Shown: one piece after another, positions 8,115-17,560 of the stretch
How positions within the stretch are numbered: the first letter of the stretch is position 1
Layout of the letters: the number at the start of each line of letters is the position of its first letter
Position numbers and translations under genes: made by a program
Virus record (IMG/VR): IMGVR_UViG_3300030060_001950
Coordinates: 2,679-24,646 of that record
Strand: one strand, 5' to 3'
Source of the DNA: a virus
DNA length: 21,968 bases
The notes under the pieces: model-generated
What the model was told of the DNA's origin: nothing
The model's database searches: none
What the model saw: the letters and a program-made list of their open reading frames with translations, nothing else

Positions 8115-9020
8115 ATGGGATTATTAGACGGGACAACGCAAGCAAGTTACTATAGTTCAGATAATTCTGCTAACTATGGTAATTATCAATTTGTAACATT
8201 AGATCATATAATAACCGGCTTTATGGTAGTTTACGTTGGTGAAGGAAAAATTATAAATAAAGTTAATAGGTCTGATGTTCAGTTTCATGCTATGCGTGCT
8301 ATACAAGAATTATCATACGATGTATTAAGATCTTTTAAATCTCAAGAAATAGAAGTTCCTAATACACTTTCAATGATACTACCTCAAGATTATGTTAACT
8401 ATATTAAAATAGTTAGAGTAGGTACTGATGGCTTAGAAAGGCCTTTGTATCCAGCTAGAAAAACATCTAGCCCATTTGCAGTATCTCAAATTAGTGATGG
8501 TAGTTATGAATTTGCAGATGTTGATTTAGATGCTGTTCCAGATGATTTAGTAGAGCAAACCCCAAGTAATACCTCTGAGTCTTTTGAAAGTCAAACTCCA
8601 GTTGACTATCAATTGTACGATATTAATTATTCATCAGATATAGAAATATCAACAGAAGGCCGAAGATATGGATTAGAACCTGAACATGCTCAAATAAATG
8701 GTAGTTATTTTATAGATAACTTAAGAGGTTTGATAAAATTTAGCTCTGCTTTAGCTGGCCAAACAATAACTCTACATTACGTAAGCGATGGATTAGGCAC
8801 AGACGCCGAAATGGTTGTTCATAAGTTTTGTGAAGAAGCTTGTTATAAACATATAGCTTATGCTGTATTATCTACTAAGTCAAATATACCAGAATATATA
8901 GTTCAAAGATACAAAAGAGAAAAATTTGCTGAAACTAGAAAAGCAAAGATTAGATTATCAAATATTAAAATAGAAGAATTTACACAAGTACTAAAAGGTA
9001 TGGGTAAACAAATTAAATAG
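8115..9020 (+). CDS. Second neck/ring structural protein
   Basis: 301 residues, starting 2 bases after the previous stop. Residues about 53-118 (SDVQFHAMRAIQELSYDVLRS, then VPNTLSMILPQDYVNYIKI and LERPLYPARKTSS) follow a pattern I recall from conserved connector or tail-tube-like proteins of marine and crAss-like phages. There, a helical SDVQFHAMRAIQE segment precedes a beta sandwich. The C-terminal half contains a beta region (YFIDNLRGLIKFSSALAGQTITLHYVS) and a helical end (VVHKFCEEACYKHIAYAVLS; RYKREKFAETRKAKIRLSNI). It is probably a component of the portal-to-muzzle stack (inference from order). It ends in TAG; that codon is a true stop, because the next gene starts 2 bases later and read-through reaches only a nearby TGA. 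Confidence 0.72.
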   Translation: MGLLDGTTQASYYSSDNSANYGNYQFVTLDHIITGFMVVYVGEGKIINKVNRSDVQFHAMRAIQELSYDVLRSFKSQEIEVPNTLSMILPQDYVNYIKIVRVGTDGLERPLYPARKTSSPFAVSQISDGSYEFADVDLDAVPDDLVEQTPSNTSESFESQTPVDYQLYDINYSSDIEISTEGRRYGLEPEHAQINGSYFIDNLRGLIKFSSALAGQTITLHYVSDGLGTDAEMVVHKFCEEACYKHIAYAVLSTKSNIPEYIVQRYKREKFAETRKAKIRLSNIKIEEFTQVLKGMGKQIK

Positions 9021-9022
9021 TT

Positions 9023-12000
9023 ATGCCGGAAATTAAAAATACATTTACAGCCGGTAGAATGAACAAAGATCTTGATGAAAGATTAGTTCCTAACGGCCAA
9101 TATAGAGACGCTATGAACGTGCAAGTTAGAACTACTGACGGTGACGCTGCTGGTACTGTTCAAAATTTGCAAGGCAATGAGTTAATTGGCTCATCTTATT
9201 TAACTCAAGGTTACGATCAAAAAAAGTCTAAAATGGTAGCTAGTGTTGCTGATGAAAAAAATGATGCTTCATACTTTTTTTCAGCTGCTCCTATACCAGA
9301 TGGTGGCATTGAGGGTATACCTCACACAACAGTAGATTCAGAGGTTATATGGATAGATAGTATAACAGAATTTAAAGCAGCTCCAACTTATGCTTTTACT
9401 CCGGTTTTTGTTGATAGGTTTGCTATAACAAGCACAACAGGCCTAACATTTTCTTTATACTCTATGGATGATAATTTTTCTTCTATGTTTGTTCTTGATC
9501 GTACTAAATATAGGGTAGGTATGATTTTAACTATTCAAAATATATATGGTAATCACTTAATTTTTGATGCTAATGGATCGCCAGGTGCTGAAATAATTAA
9601 AATAGAAGAAAGCTCAGGATTTGGAGATAATCCTGGTACAATATTTTTAAACTCAATTCAAAACATTAATCTTTATAGTGAGTTTCAACAAGGAAATTTA
9701 ACAAGCGATAGTTGTGTTAAATTCATACACCCAGAAAGAGTTTTAGAATTTAACTACAACAAAAATATAAACTCTATTAATATAATAGACGAATTATTAT
9801 TTTGGACAGATAATAATAACGAGCCTAAAAAAATAAATATAAAAAGATCAAAAGCTGGTACTATTAATAATAGCACACATACCAAGCTTTACGTAAACAA
9901 TCCTATAATAGATGAACTAGTAGCAATTAGTGGAGAGTCTCTTTCTCCAGAAGATTTAAATACAGCAGATATAAAAAAAGAACATATCACCGTTATAAGA
10001 AAAAAGCCAGTAAACGCTCCACATTTGCATATGAGAAATAGCACTAGAGATTCTATTGTTAATTTTACTTTATTAGCTTATTCTTTTGCTGACGACGAAG
10101 GTGCCGTACCCGCTGCTAATCAAAAAAGATTTATAAATATTGGTAATCAAATAGATGGTACTGGTGGTTTTCCTGAAGACATGCAAATACTTATAGGCGA
10201 CGTGTTTACTTTTACTGATAATACCGTTCAAACTAATCCTATTGTTGTAAGGGCTAGTATTGAAAGTATTTCTAATAATACTATTACTTTAGATATGTTA
10301 TTTGTTGATCCTGATTTAAGTGACAGTAACACAAGTTGGAACGTAGAGCTAGAGCAAAGACAACCAATATTTGAAAGTAAATTTGGTAGGTTTGCGTATA
10401 GATACAAATATGAAGATAATGAATACTCTGCATTTTCACCTTGGTCTGAGTTAGCGTTTTTACCTGGTTCTTTTTCTTATATTCCTAGTAAAGCCTTTAA
10501 CGAAGGTATGGTTAATAATTTAAGAAGCTTAGTTATAAGAAATTTTATACCTAAAGACTCTATGAGACCTTCTGATGTAAAAGAAGTTGATATATTATGG
10601 AAAACTACAGATGATCAAAATGTTTATATTGTAAAAACAATAAAAAGATTTATAGACAAAGAATGGAACACAGAATTTAGTTTAAATAATTTAGATAATA
10701 CTGGAGTTATAACTATAACGTCAGAGATGATAAATAGAGCTTTGCCTTCAAATCAATTATTAAGAGGTTGGGATAATGTTCCTAAAAAAGCTTTAGCTCA
10801 AGAAATAACAGCCAGTAGATTAATTTACGGTAATTATGAGCAAGGTTATAACATAAACGATCCGATTGGTATAAAACAGTCTGTTATATCAGAACAAGTT
10901 CCTTTACTTCTTCCTAAAAAATCAGTTAAATCAATAAGAAATTATAGATTTGGTGTTGTATACGGAGATGCGTTTGGTAGAGAAACGCCAGTTATAGCAA
11001 ATGGTTATATTGATAATTTAGGTCAAAGCGTTAGCGGCGATATTAGCGTTGCAAAATCTTTATCAGCTTTTTCTAATAAGTTTCAACTTCAGCAAAACTG
11101 GGAAGATATAGAAGTTGATCCTCCTAAATTTTTAGAATATGCAAAATATTACGTTAAAGAAACATCTAACGAATATTATAACTTAGTAATGGATAGATTT
11201 TATGAAGCTAAAGATAATAATGTTTGGCTTTCTTTTCCATCTGCTGATAGAAATAAAATAGACGAAGAAACTTATTTAATATTAAAAAACGAACACGGTT
11301 CACAAGTTGCTGTTGATGAAATTGCTAGATTTAAAGTTATAGCAATATCTAATGAAGCTCCAGATTTTATAAAAACATCTAATAGAAAATTTAAAAGAAT
11401 TTTAATAACAGATCTTGCAGATATATATGGTAACGCTGAAACTGATGATGGCTATACATATGAATTAGGGACCGCGGCGGTAACTAATGGAGCACCTACT
11501 AAACTTGCTTTAACAAGATCATTTGATTTACTTGATCTTAGAAGTATTAACACTTTGCCAGATTCTGCTGAAAATTTACGCATGAGATTCGTTGGTAGAT
11601 ACATACCAGGTACTGGTAATACATTTGCTAATTATCAATCATTAAACATAGCACCAGTTGAGGTATTTAGCCCTTTTGTTAATGTAACAGCTATAACTGA
11701 TATGACTGTTGATGAACAAGGAAATATAAAGCAGCCATGCGAGCTAAATATTGAAAAGTCTTTTACATCAGAAGAAATAAATATGTACCAAAAGATACTT
11801 GCTTTAGGTTATGCAGGTGAAATTGATATAAATAAAATAGATGATTCTTCAGACGAAAGTTATATTGAATATAGTATGGAATTAGTTTCTAGAAATGTAG
11901 AAAATTTACCAGAATTTGACGGAAGATTTTTTGTAAAAATTGAAAAAACAGATATTCTTAAAAAAAGATTATTAATAGAACAAAACATAAAATATAATGT

Positions 12001-15000
12001 GCTAAAGACTTTTCAAATATCTTATATATCTAGCGATTTTAAAAATCCAGCTAACGATAACAACGCAAACGCAGCTAATATGGATTTTGAAGACAAAGAT
12101 CTTTCTGATTACACTGATGCTAATAGTTTTGCTGATTTTAACACAGAGGAAGAAATAAATACTTTTGGTGACGACGCTAATGAAACTAATACTATAAACT
12201 TTTGGAACTGGCATCAAAGTAAAGTTGATACAAACGTTAGCTCTGCTATATTTTTAGATAACGCTAAATGTAGACAAGCTTCTCCTAATATAAATTATTC
12301 CTATTTTCTTAGTTTTCCTGGGTTAGGTATTGTTGATGATCTAGCAGCTACTGGTGGAAATACAATACAAAATCAAGCTAATGATAGTTTAACTACTATA
12401 ACTGATTTTGAAACTTCTAGACCGGCTGGATTAACTAGCGTTAATCAAAATTTAAATGACATGCTTGGTCAGCAAATATTTGGAGCGGCGGTTGATGGTA
12501 ATCAAAGAAATCTTATGTTCTTCTCTTGTAATAACACTGGAGATGCATTAGCGTTTCAAAGTGGTACGCAGTCTGAATTTAGATCTAGGATGCAAACAGG
12601 TGGTACATTATTTAGATTTACAGATGATCCTAATCAAGAAGTATATAGAGTAAAACCAGTAGTGCTGCCTGATTATGAGGAATTTGGCTCAGACACTTTC
12701 AACGAAACATTTGGTATAAATATTAGTGATGGTGGAAACTCTTTAATAAACGTCACTAACATGATGGGTGCTCATCAAAATTTTGCCACTAACGCCGCTA
12801 ATAGATTTAGAAAAACTATATTTGTATTTTTTGTTAGAACAAACAAAGAAACAGGAGCAGATATTAATGGTACGGGTGTTGATATAAGCGAGTGGGATCC
12901 AAGAGGTACAGTTCAGCACAATGGTATAGGAACTTTTGGAATAGAGTTTATAGAACCTATAGATGACATTGAACTAACTTCAGTAGAAGTAGTTACTAAT
13001 AACGCTTGTTGGGAAACTGAACCAAAAAAAGACATTGATTTAGATATTTATTATGAAGCAAGTCCTGCTATACCTATGGTATTAAAATCAAGCAACATTG
13101 AATCTTATGTTCAAGGCTCTCTTATAGACACTAATGCTAGTATTATTAGAGTTGAAAAAAGAGATCTAATTAACTCAGGTGGCAATGTTGTTAGTTTTGA
13201 AAAACCAATTGAGTTTGATGTTCTTAAAATATCTATTTTGACAGGTGACAATGTAATAAACGTATCTAGAAAAAATATTTTAGATGAATTTATTCCTGAA
13301 ACAACCAATATACTACAAGCACAACCTGGTAGTTTAGATGGGATATTAAATATTAGACATAGTATATATTTAAAATCTTATATTTTTATAGATGATTTAG
13401 TTAGCTTTGCCAACAGAAACGGAACAGTAACTAGATCTAAAATATTAGATCATATACAATTGACAAAAGAAGGACAAGCGTTACCTTCTTTTAGAACTCA
13501 AATAAAAGGAGCTGGATTTAATTTCACTTTTGAAACTAACGCTAATGGAGAGCAAGGTTTTGCAACAATAAAAACTCTTGCTGATATCTCTGAATTAAAA
13601 TTAGGCATGGAAGTAAGAGCTGTAAATGGAAGTTTTGTTCAAAGAGGTACTATGGTTATAGCACTACTTACTAATCCAAATCCAGCGATTCCAAGTTTTA
13701 TTAGTTTAAATAGATCTTTATTAGACACGGGTGAATTTACTTTTGAGTTTATAGAAACAACAGGATCTTTTTCAATTGATAAAAATGTTTGGAAGTATCC
13801 AATTCAACTAGGTTGGTTTAATTGTTATTCATTTGGTAATGGTGTAGAGTCTGATAGAATAAGGGATGACTTTAACGCTCCACAAATAGATAATGGTTGT
13901 AGAGTATCTTCTACGTTTTTAGAGTACGGTCAAGAAAGAATAACTAATGGATTAATATACTCTGGTTTATATAATTCTACATCAAGCGTTAACAACTTGA
14001 ATGAATTTAATATGGCAGAAAAAATTACAAAAAATTTAAATAGTACTTATGGTTCTATACAAGCTATGAAAACTAGAGATACAGATGTTGTTGTTTTTAC
14101 ACAAGATAAAGTACTAAAAGTATTAGCAAACAAAGATGCTGTTTTTAACGCAGATGGAAACCCTCAACTTACGGCAACTAATAGAGTTTTAGGACAAGCT
14201 ATTCCTTTTGCTGGAGATTATGGTATATCAGATAATCCAGAATCTTTAGCTTCTGATCAATATAGATTATATTTTACTGACAAACAAAGGGGCGCTGTAT
14301 TGAGACTTTCTGCTGATGGCTTAACTCCAATATCAGATGTAGGTATGAAGTCTTATTTTAGAAAAAAATTAAGACTTTGTGATGAAATGTTAGGAACGTT
14401 TGATAAGATAAATGGAGAATACAATTTAACAATGAATGTAGCTCAAGTTAACCAAACTGCTACTGAGCAAACTACAACAGTATCATTTAATGAGGCTTCA
14501 AAAGGTTGGATAAGCTTTAAGTCATTTATACCTTTAACTGGAGTTTCTTTTGCTGGTAGTTATTTAACCGCTAGTGAAAATAGCGTATACAAGCATTATT
14601 CAGATAATGTTGATAGAAATACTTTTTATGGCAATTTTGCGGATTCAGAAATTGAAATGCTTTTTAACGACGTAAGCAACGTAGTTAAATCATTTAAAGC
14701 CGTAAGCTATGAAGGTTCTCAATCAAGAATAAATAAATTTACAGGAGATTATGTTGAAGTTGAAGACAACCTTGTTGGATTTGTAAATGACAACGAATTT
14801 TACAATTTAGAATCTAAAGACGGTTGGTATGTTGAGTCTTTTAATACAGACTTGCAAGAAGGCTCTATTCCTGAATTTATAGAAAAAGAAGGAAAGTGGT
14901 ATAATAAAATAAATGGTATTGAAACTTCTTTAGCTAATATAGATCCTAGTGAATTATCTGTTCAAGGTATTGGCTTTCCAATAGAAAACGCAACTCCAGA

Positions 15001-15055
15001 TGATAATCTTGATGATATTACTATTAATATAAGTGACATTGGTGATACACCTTAA
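9023..15055 (+). CDS. Giant tail muzzle / stabilisation protein (crAss-like type)
   Basis: 2010 residues. In crAss-like phages this family forms the muzzle at the tail end and holds back the genome. The hallmarks, as I recall the family, occur along the whole length: FTAGRMNKDLDERLVPNGQY with AGTVQNLQGN (8-52); IDELLFWTDNNNEPKKI (255-271); YGDAFGRETPV (647-657); EFDGRFFVKI (964-973); EKITKNLNSTYGSIQ (from 1666); KVLANKDAVFNADGNPQL (to 1716); YFTDKQRGAVLRLS (from 1750); KGWISFKSFIP (1827-1837); and YEGSQ (from 1896). The region between about 990 and 1620 has fewer signatures I recognise and may hold inserted domains such as receptor-binding or protruding modules (inference). The C terminus is acidic. 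It starts 2 bases after the ring gene and has no signal peptide. No frameshift is seen. Confidence 0.85.
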   Translation: MPEIKNTFTAGRMNKDLDERLVPNGQYRDAMNVQVRTTDGDAAGTVQNLQGNELIGSSYLTQGYDQKKSKMVASVADEKNDASYFFSAAPIPDGGIEGIPHTTVDSEVIWIDSITEFKAAPTYAFTPVFVDRFAITSTTGLTFSLYSMDDNFSSMFVLDRTKYRVGMILTIQNIYGNHLIFDANGSPGAEIIKIEESSGFGDNPGTIFLNSIQNINLYSEFQQGNLTSDSCVKFIHPERVLEFNYNKNINSINIIDELLFWTDNNNEPKKINIKRSKAGTINNSTHTKLYVNNPIIDELVAISGESLSPEDLNTADIKKEHITVIRKKPVNAPHLHMRNSTRDSIVNFTLLAYSFADDEGAVPAANQKRFINIGNQIDGTGGFPEDMQILIGDVFTFTDNTVQTNPIVVRASIESISNNTITLDMLFVDPDLSDSNTSWNVELEQRQPIFESKFGRFAYRYKYEDNEYSAFSPWSELAFLPGSFSYIPSKAFNEGMVNNLRSLVIRNFIPKDSMRPSDVKEVDILWKTTDDQNVYIVKTIKRFIDKEWNTEFSLNNLDNTGVITITSEMINRALPSNQLLRGWDNVPKKALAQEITASRLIYGNYEQGYNINDPIGIKQSVISEQVPLLLPKKSVKSIRNYRFGVVYGDAFGRETPVIANGYIDNLGQSVSGDISVAKSLSAFSNKFQLQQNWEDIEVDPPKFLEYAKYYVKETSNEYYNLVMDRFYEAKDNNVWLSFPSADRNKIDEETYLILKNEHGSQVAVDEIARFKVIAISNEAPDFIKTSNRKFKRILITDLADIYGNAETDDGYTYELGTAAVTNGAPTKLALTRSFDLLDLRSINTLPDSAENLRMRFVGRYIPGTGNTFANYQSLNIAPVEVFSPFVNVTAITDMTVDEQGNIKQPCELNIEKSFTSEEINMYQKILALGYAGEIDINKIDDSSDESYIEYSMELVSRNVENLPEFDGRFFVKIEKTDILKKRLLIEQNIKYNVLKTFQISYISSDFKNPANDNNANAANMDFEDKDLSDYTDANSFADFNTEEEINTFGDDANETNTINFWNWHQSKVDTNVSSAIFLDNAKCRQASPNINYSYFLSFPGLGIVDDLAATGGNTIQNQANDSLTTITDFETSRPAGLTSVNQNLNDMLGQQIFGAAVDGNQRNLMFFSCNNTGDALAFQSGTQSEFRSRMQTGGTLFRFTDDPNQEVYRVKPVVLPDYEEFGSDTFNETFGINISDGGNSLINVTNMMGAHQNFATNAANRFRKTIFVFFVRTNKETGADINGTGVDISEWDPRGTVQHNGIGTFGIEFIEPIDDIELTSVEVVTNNACWETEPKKDIDLDIYYEASPAIPMVLKSSNIESYVQGSLIDTNASIIRVEKRDLINSGGNVVSFEKPIEFDVLKISILTGDNVINVSRKNILDEFIPETTNILQAQPGSLDGILNIRHSIYLKSYIFIDDLVSFANRNGTVTRSKILDHIQLTKEGQALPSFRTQIKGAGFNFTFETNANGEQGFATIKTLADISELKLGMEVRAVNGSFVQRGTMVIALLTNPNPAIPSFISLNRSLLDTGEFTFEFIETTGSFSIDKNVWKYPIQLGWFNCYSFGNGVESDRIRDDFNAPQIDNGCRVSSTFLEYGQERITNGLIYSGLYNSTSSVNNLNEFNMAEKITKNLNSTYGSIQAMKTRDTDVVVFTQDKVLKVLANKDAVFNADGNPQLTATNRVLGQAIPFAGDYGISDNPESLASDQYRLYFTDKQRGAVLRLSADGLTPISDVGMKSYFRKKLRLCDEMLGTFDKINGEYNLTMNVAQVNQTATEQTTTVSFNEASKGWISFKSFIPLTGVSFAGSYLTASENSVYKHYSDNVDRNTFYGNFADSEIEMLFNDVSNVVKSFKAVSYEGSQSRINKFTGDYVEVEDNLVGFVNDNEFYNLESKDGWYVESFNTDLQEGSIPEFIEKEGKWYNKINGIETSLANIDPSELSVQGIGFPIENATPDDNLDDITINISDIGDTP

Positions 15056-15065
15056 ATAAAATAAC

Positions 15066-16910
15066 ATGGCAAATAATTACACAGTATCAACATTTACAAC
15101 AGTAGAAACATTAAATGACTCTATAGCAAACGCTAACATGGTTACTTTTGCTGATATGGAAATATCTCCTAATCAAGGATTTGTTATACAAGCATCAGAT
15201 TTTTCACACGGTACTTTACCTAGCTCAATAGCTAGTATTACTTTTACTGACAATACTGTTGCTAATGGATATAATAACACCGTTAAAGCTAGAGCAACAT
15301 TTGCTAGTGATTTTGTTTTAGACACCGCTAATGGTGTTTCATTAGCAGATAATAGTATTGATATTCAAGTAGATATAGACGGTACTGCTACTCCAATATT
15401 AAGTGATGATGATACAATTAGCGATGACGTAGTAATTGACATTGTTAATCCAGCTGATTATACTGAAAGCGTATGGAGTAGCGTTATAACATCGCTTTCA
15501 CAAGATGATTGGCCTCCAAGCGTAACAAACTTAAATGCTAACGCTTTGCCTTTATTTACACCTGAAACTGGTTTTACAATGGAGTCAATTGGTTACGAAA
15601 ACTCTATTATAAATACAACTTTAACAGGATCATTAGCTAGAAACGTAGCAAAAAAAGTAGCAACTTTGAGTATAGAAGCAGAATACGGTTATTATTTTTT
15701 AAGAAAACCTTATTTAGAATATACTAATATGCGAAGGCAAAACTTTATGTTAGCACAAACTAGTGTAACTAGAGATTCTAATAATTTTGCTACAGCTTAC
15801 ATTTTTGATATAATAGTTAAAACGAATGGACCTATTAAATCTAGTTCTGGCTCTAGAGTAAATTTAATTTATAATACAGGATTAATTCCTGTTGTAAACA
15901 AAAAAATAATATCTAATATTATATTTAATAATAATAATATAGCAAGCACTGGTGACAATAGATTTATAAAAATACTAGCAACTCCTGATTCAGAGTTTGA
16001 TTTAACTATAACAAATGATAGAGATAATACATCTATACTTGACTCTAGTTTAGTTAATACTTCAATTTTAGATCCTATTATTGGGGAAGTTGATGCTGTT
16101 AATGTTAAAATAGAAAAAAAATTAGATGTTAAAAAAAGTAATGAATTTAATATTTCTCAAAATTTTCCAGCACACACTAACGTTTTAACTACAGCTGTTA
16201 ACATGGCAGGAAATTTAAATGGCACTAAAGCTATATTTCATAGTTTACTTGGGGTTAGAGTTGGTGACCAATTAATAATGAGTGAAATAACTGGAGGAAC
16301 AATAGTTAAGGTTACAGAATTAAACCCAGACGGTGACAATGAAAATGAATGTACTTTATCTTCAACTGTTACAGCTAATGATAATGCGGCTGTATCTTTT
16401 AAAAGAATAGAAAAGTATTTTTTAAATATATTTCCTAAAAATGGAACTGTATTATCATCTGCTATATCTAGTGAAACGCCAACAATTACTTTTACGCAAC
16501 CAACAAATCCTGTTCTTACATTAAAAGCTACTACAGCTAACGTTTTATTAACAGCTCCTTCTAATATAACTTATACAGGTAGAGCTAACAAAACACCATT
16601 TGAGTTAAAACATCTAAGCACGGTGTCTGAGTTATTTGAAATTGATTACACGATAACTAATTCAGCTAGTAGAGCGGTAGATCAACATGGTAGCGCTTTT
16701 CCAACTTGGTCTAGCACAGATTCTACAAAATCTAGTTGGACAAATTCTGTGTATAACGATAATGGAGGCATGCATATAGAAATATATAATATAAGAACAA
16801 CTTATGGCACTCCTAGCGCTACGTTAAAAGCTAACGTTAGAATTAATAGGTTTGGAGACTCTGACGTAACAATGGTACTGAACTTAGATGAATTTTTTAC
16901 AGCAACTTAA
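15066..16910 (+). CDS. Beta-rich virion/tail protein of unknown function
   Basis: 614 residues; no family recognised. The composition (Thr/Ser/Asn/Ile/Val-rich, few Cys) and periodic beta-strand pattern suggest a structural or appendage protein. Residues 1-130 read like an immunoglobulin- or cadherin-like beta sandwich (ISPNQGFVIQASDFSHGTLP; VKARATFASDFVLDTANGVS; IDIQVDIDGT). A middle domain carries AEYGYYFLRKPYLEYTNMRR. A small VGDQLIMSEITGGTIVKVTE module (from V397) resembles modules in the muzzle. The position right after the muzzle, 10 bases downstream, makes a tail-tip appendage, fibre or muzzle-bound protein plausible, but this is context only. No collagen repeats or chaperone-type C terminus typical of fibres is seen. 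The leader is TAAATAAAATAAC; the stop is TAA. Confidence 0.85.
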   Translation: MANNYTVSTFTTVETLNDSIANANMVTFADMEISPNQGFVIQASDFSHGTLPSSIASITFTDNTVANGYNNTVKARATFASDFVLDTANGVSLADNSIDIQVDIDGTATPILSDDDTISDDVVIDIVNPADYTESVWSSVITSLSQDDWPPSVTNLNANALPLFTPETGFTMESIGYENSIINTTLTGSLARNVAKKVATLSIEAEYGYYFLRKPYLEYTNMRRQNFMLAQTSVTRDSNNFATAYIFDIIVKTNGPIKSSSGSRVNLIYNTGLIPVVNKKIISNIIFNNNNIASTGDNRFIKILATPDSEFDLTITNDRDNTSILDSSLVNTSILDPIIGEVDAVNVKIEKKLDVKKSNEFNISQNFPAHTNVLTTAVNMAGNLNGTKAIFHSLLGVRVGDQLIMSEITGGTIVKVTELNPDGDNENECTLSSTVTANDNAAVSFKRIEKYFLNIFPKNGTVLSSAISSETPTITFTQPTNPVLTLKATTANVLLTAPSNITYTGRANKTPFELKHLSTVSELFEIDYTITNSASRAVDQHGSAFPTWSSTDSTKSSWTNSVYNDNGGMHIEIYNIRTTYGTPSATLKANVRINRFGDSDVTMVLNLDEFFTAT

Positions 16911-16921
16911 AAAAATAAATT

Positions 16922-17512
16922 ATGCCAACAATAGATATAAAATTTCAAAGACCGGTAGGCCTCTTACCAGGTGTAACTAATAGTGGCGCTTTTGCTAATA
17001 CGGAAACTGTCACGCAAATCGAAGCATTTGATTCGGAAACTGGACAGCTAACAACTCAGCCTTTAGTTGATTCAGGAATACTTATTCCAGAAGAAAATAG
17101 AATAAATAAACTACTTCCAATTCCCTCTTTGCAAGTTGGTGATATAGCTTTTTACGTAACGCCTTCCGCTGTTGAACCAAACCAAGCTGTAAATCCAAAT
17201 TTACCTTTATACTCACAACCTGGCAACATTGGGTATGTTTTAAGAAGTGCTAATCAAGAAGATATCGTTACGATCGGTAAAATAACTGACGTATCTTATA
17301 GTACTCTTTCTCTTACTGCTACTTTAGAGTGTGATATATCTGCAGATACACCAGCTCCTACTACTACTGACTTTGTATTTTTTGCTAAAGATAATACTGT
17401 AAATTCATCTTCTTTATTAGGATATTTTGGTTCGGTTAAATTTAAAAATAACTCAAAGAAAAAAGCAGAGTTGTTTTCTGTAGCATGCGAGATATCACCT
17501 AGTAGTAAATAG
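16922..17512 (+). CDS. Small beta-rich virion protein of unknown function
   Basis: 196 residues. The N terminus IDIKFQRPVGLLPGVT leads into a beta-rich body with PSLQVGDIAFYVTPS (68-82), IVTIGKITDVSYSTLSLTATL (115-135) and DFVFFAKDN (150-158). It ends YFGSVKFKNNSKKKAELFSV then ACEISPSSK, which recalls the C terminus of a conserved small protein found after muzzle genes in marine phages (recollection, untested). No enzyme motif is seen. The protein is probably a tail component made with the beta-rich protein just upstream (11-base gap). A TAG stop is followed by a 48-base intergenic gap, the end of this tight block. Confidence that this is a real gene is high; the function is unknown. Confidence 0.83.
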   Translation: MPTIDIKFQRPVGLLPGVTNSGAFANTETVTQIEAFDSETGQLTTQPLVDSGILIPEENRINKLLPIPSLQVGDIAFYVTPSAVEPNQAVNPNLPLYSQPGNIGYVLRSANQEDIVTIGKITDVSYSTLSLTATLECDISADTPAPTTTDFVFFAKDNTVNSSSLLGYFGSVKFKNNSKKKAELFSVACEISPSSK

Positions 17513-17560
17513 TGCGCAAAAAATGTAACTATAGTAAAGTAATAAATTAATATAAAAATT
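17513..17560 (+). promoter_or_regulatory. Candidate promoter region before the internal-virion gene block
   Basis: A 48-base gap in an otherwise tightly packed region. It contains ATGTAACTATAGTAAA at 17523-17538. The first 11 bases are identical to 7302-7312 upstream of the neck gene, and AGTAAA also recurs there after a 4-base shift. An A/T-only leader follows up to the ATG. No terminator hairpin is visible before it. Confidence 0.35.

Noticed and set aside
9018-9020. Possible TAG reassignment (glutamine), known in some crAss-like phages
   Set aside because: TAG at 9018-9020 is followed 2 bases later by the muzzle start and read-through soon meets TGA. TAG at 17510-17512 is likewise a natural end. 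TGA ends the terminase. The standard code fits.
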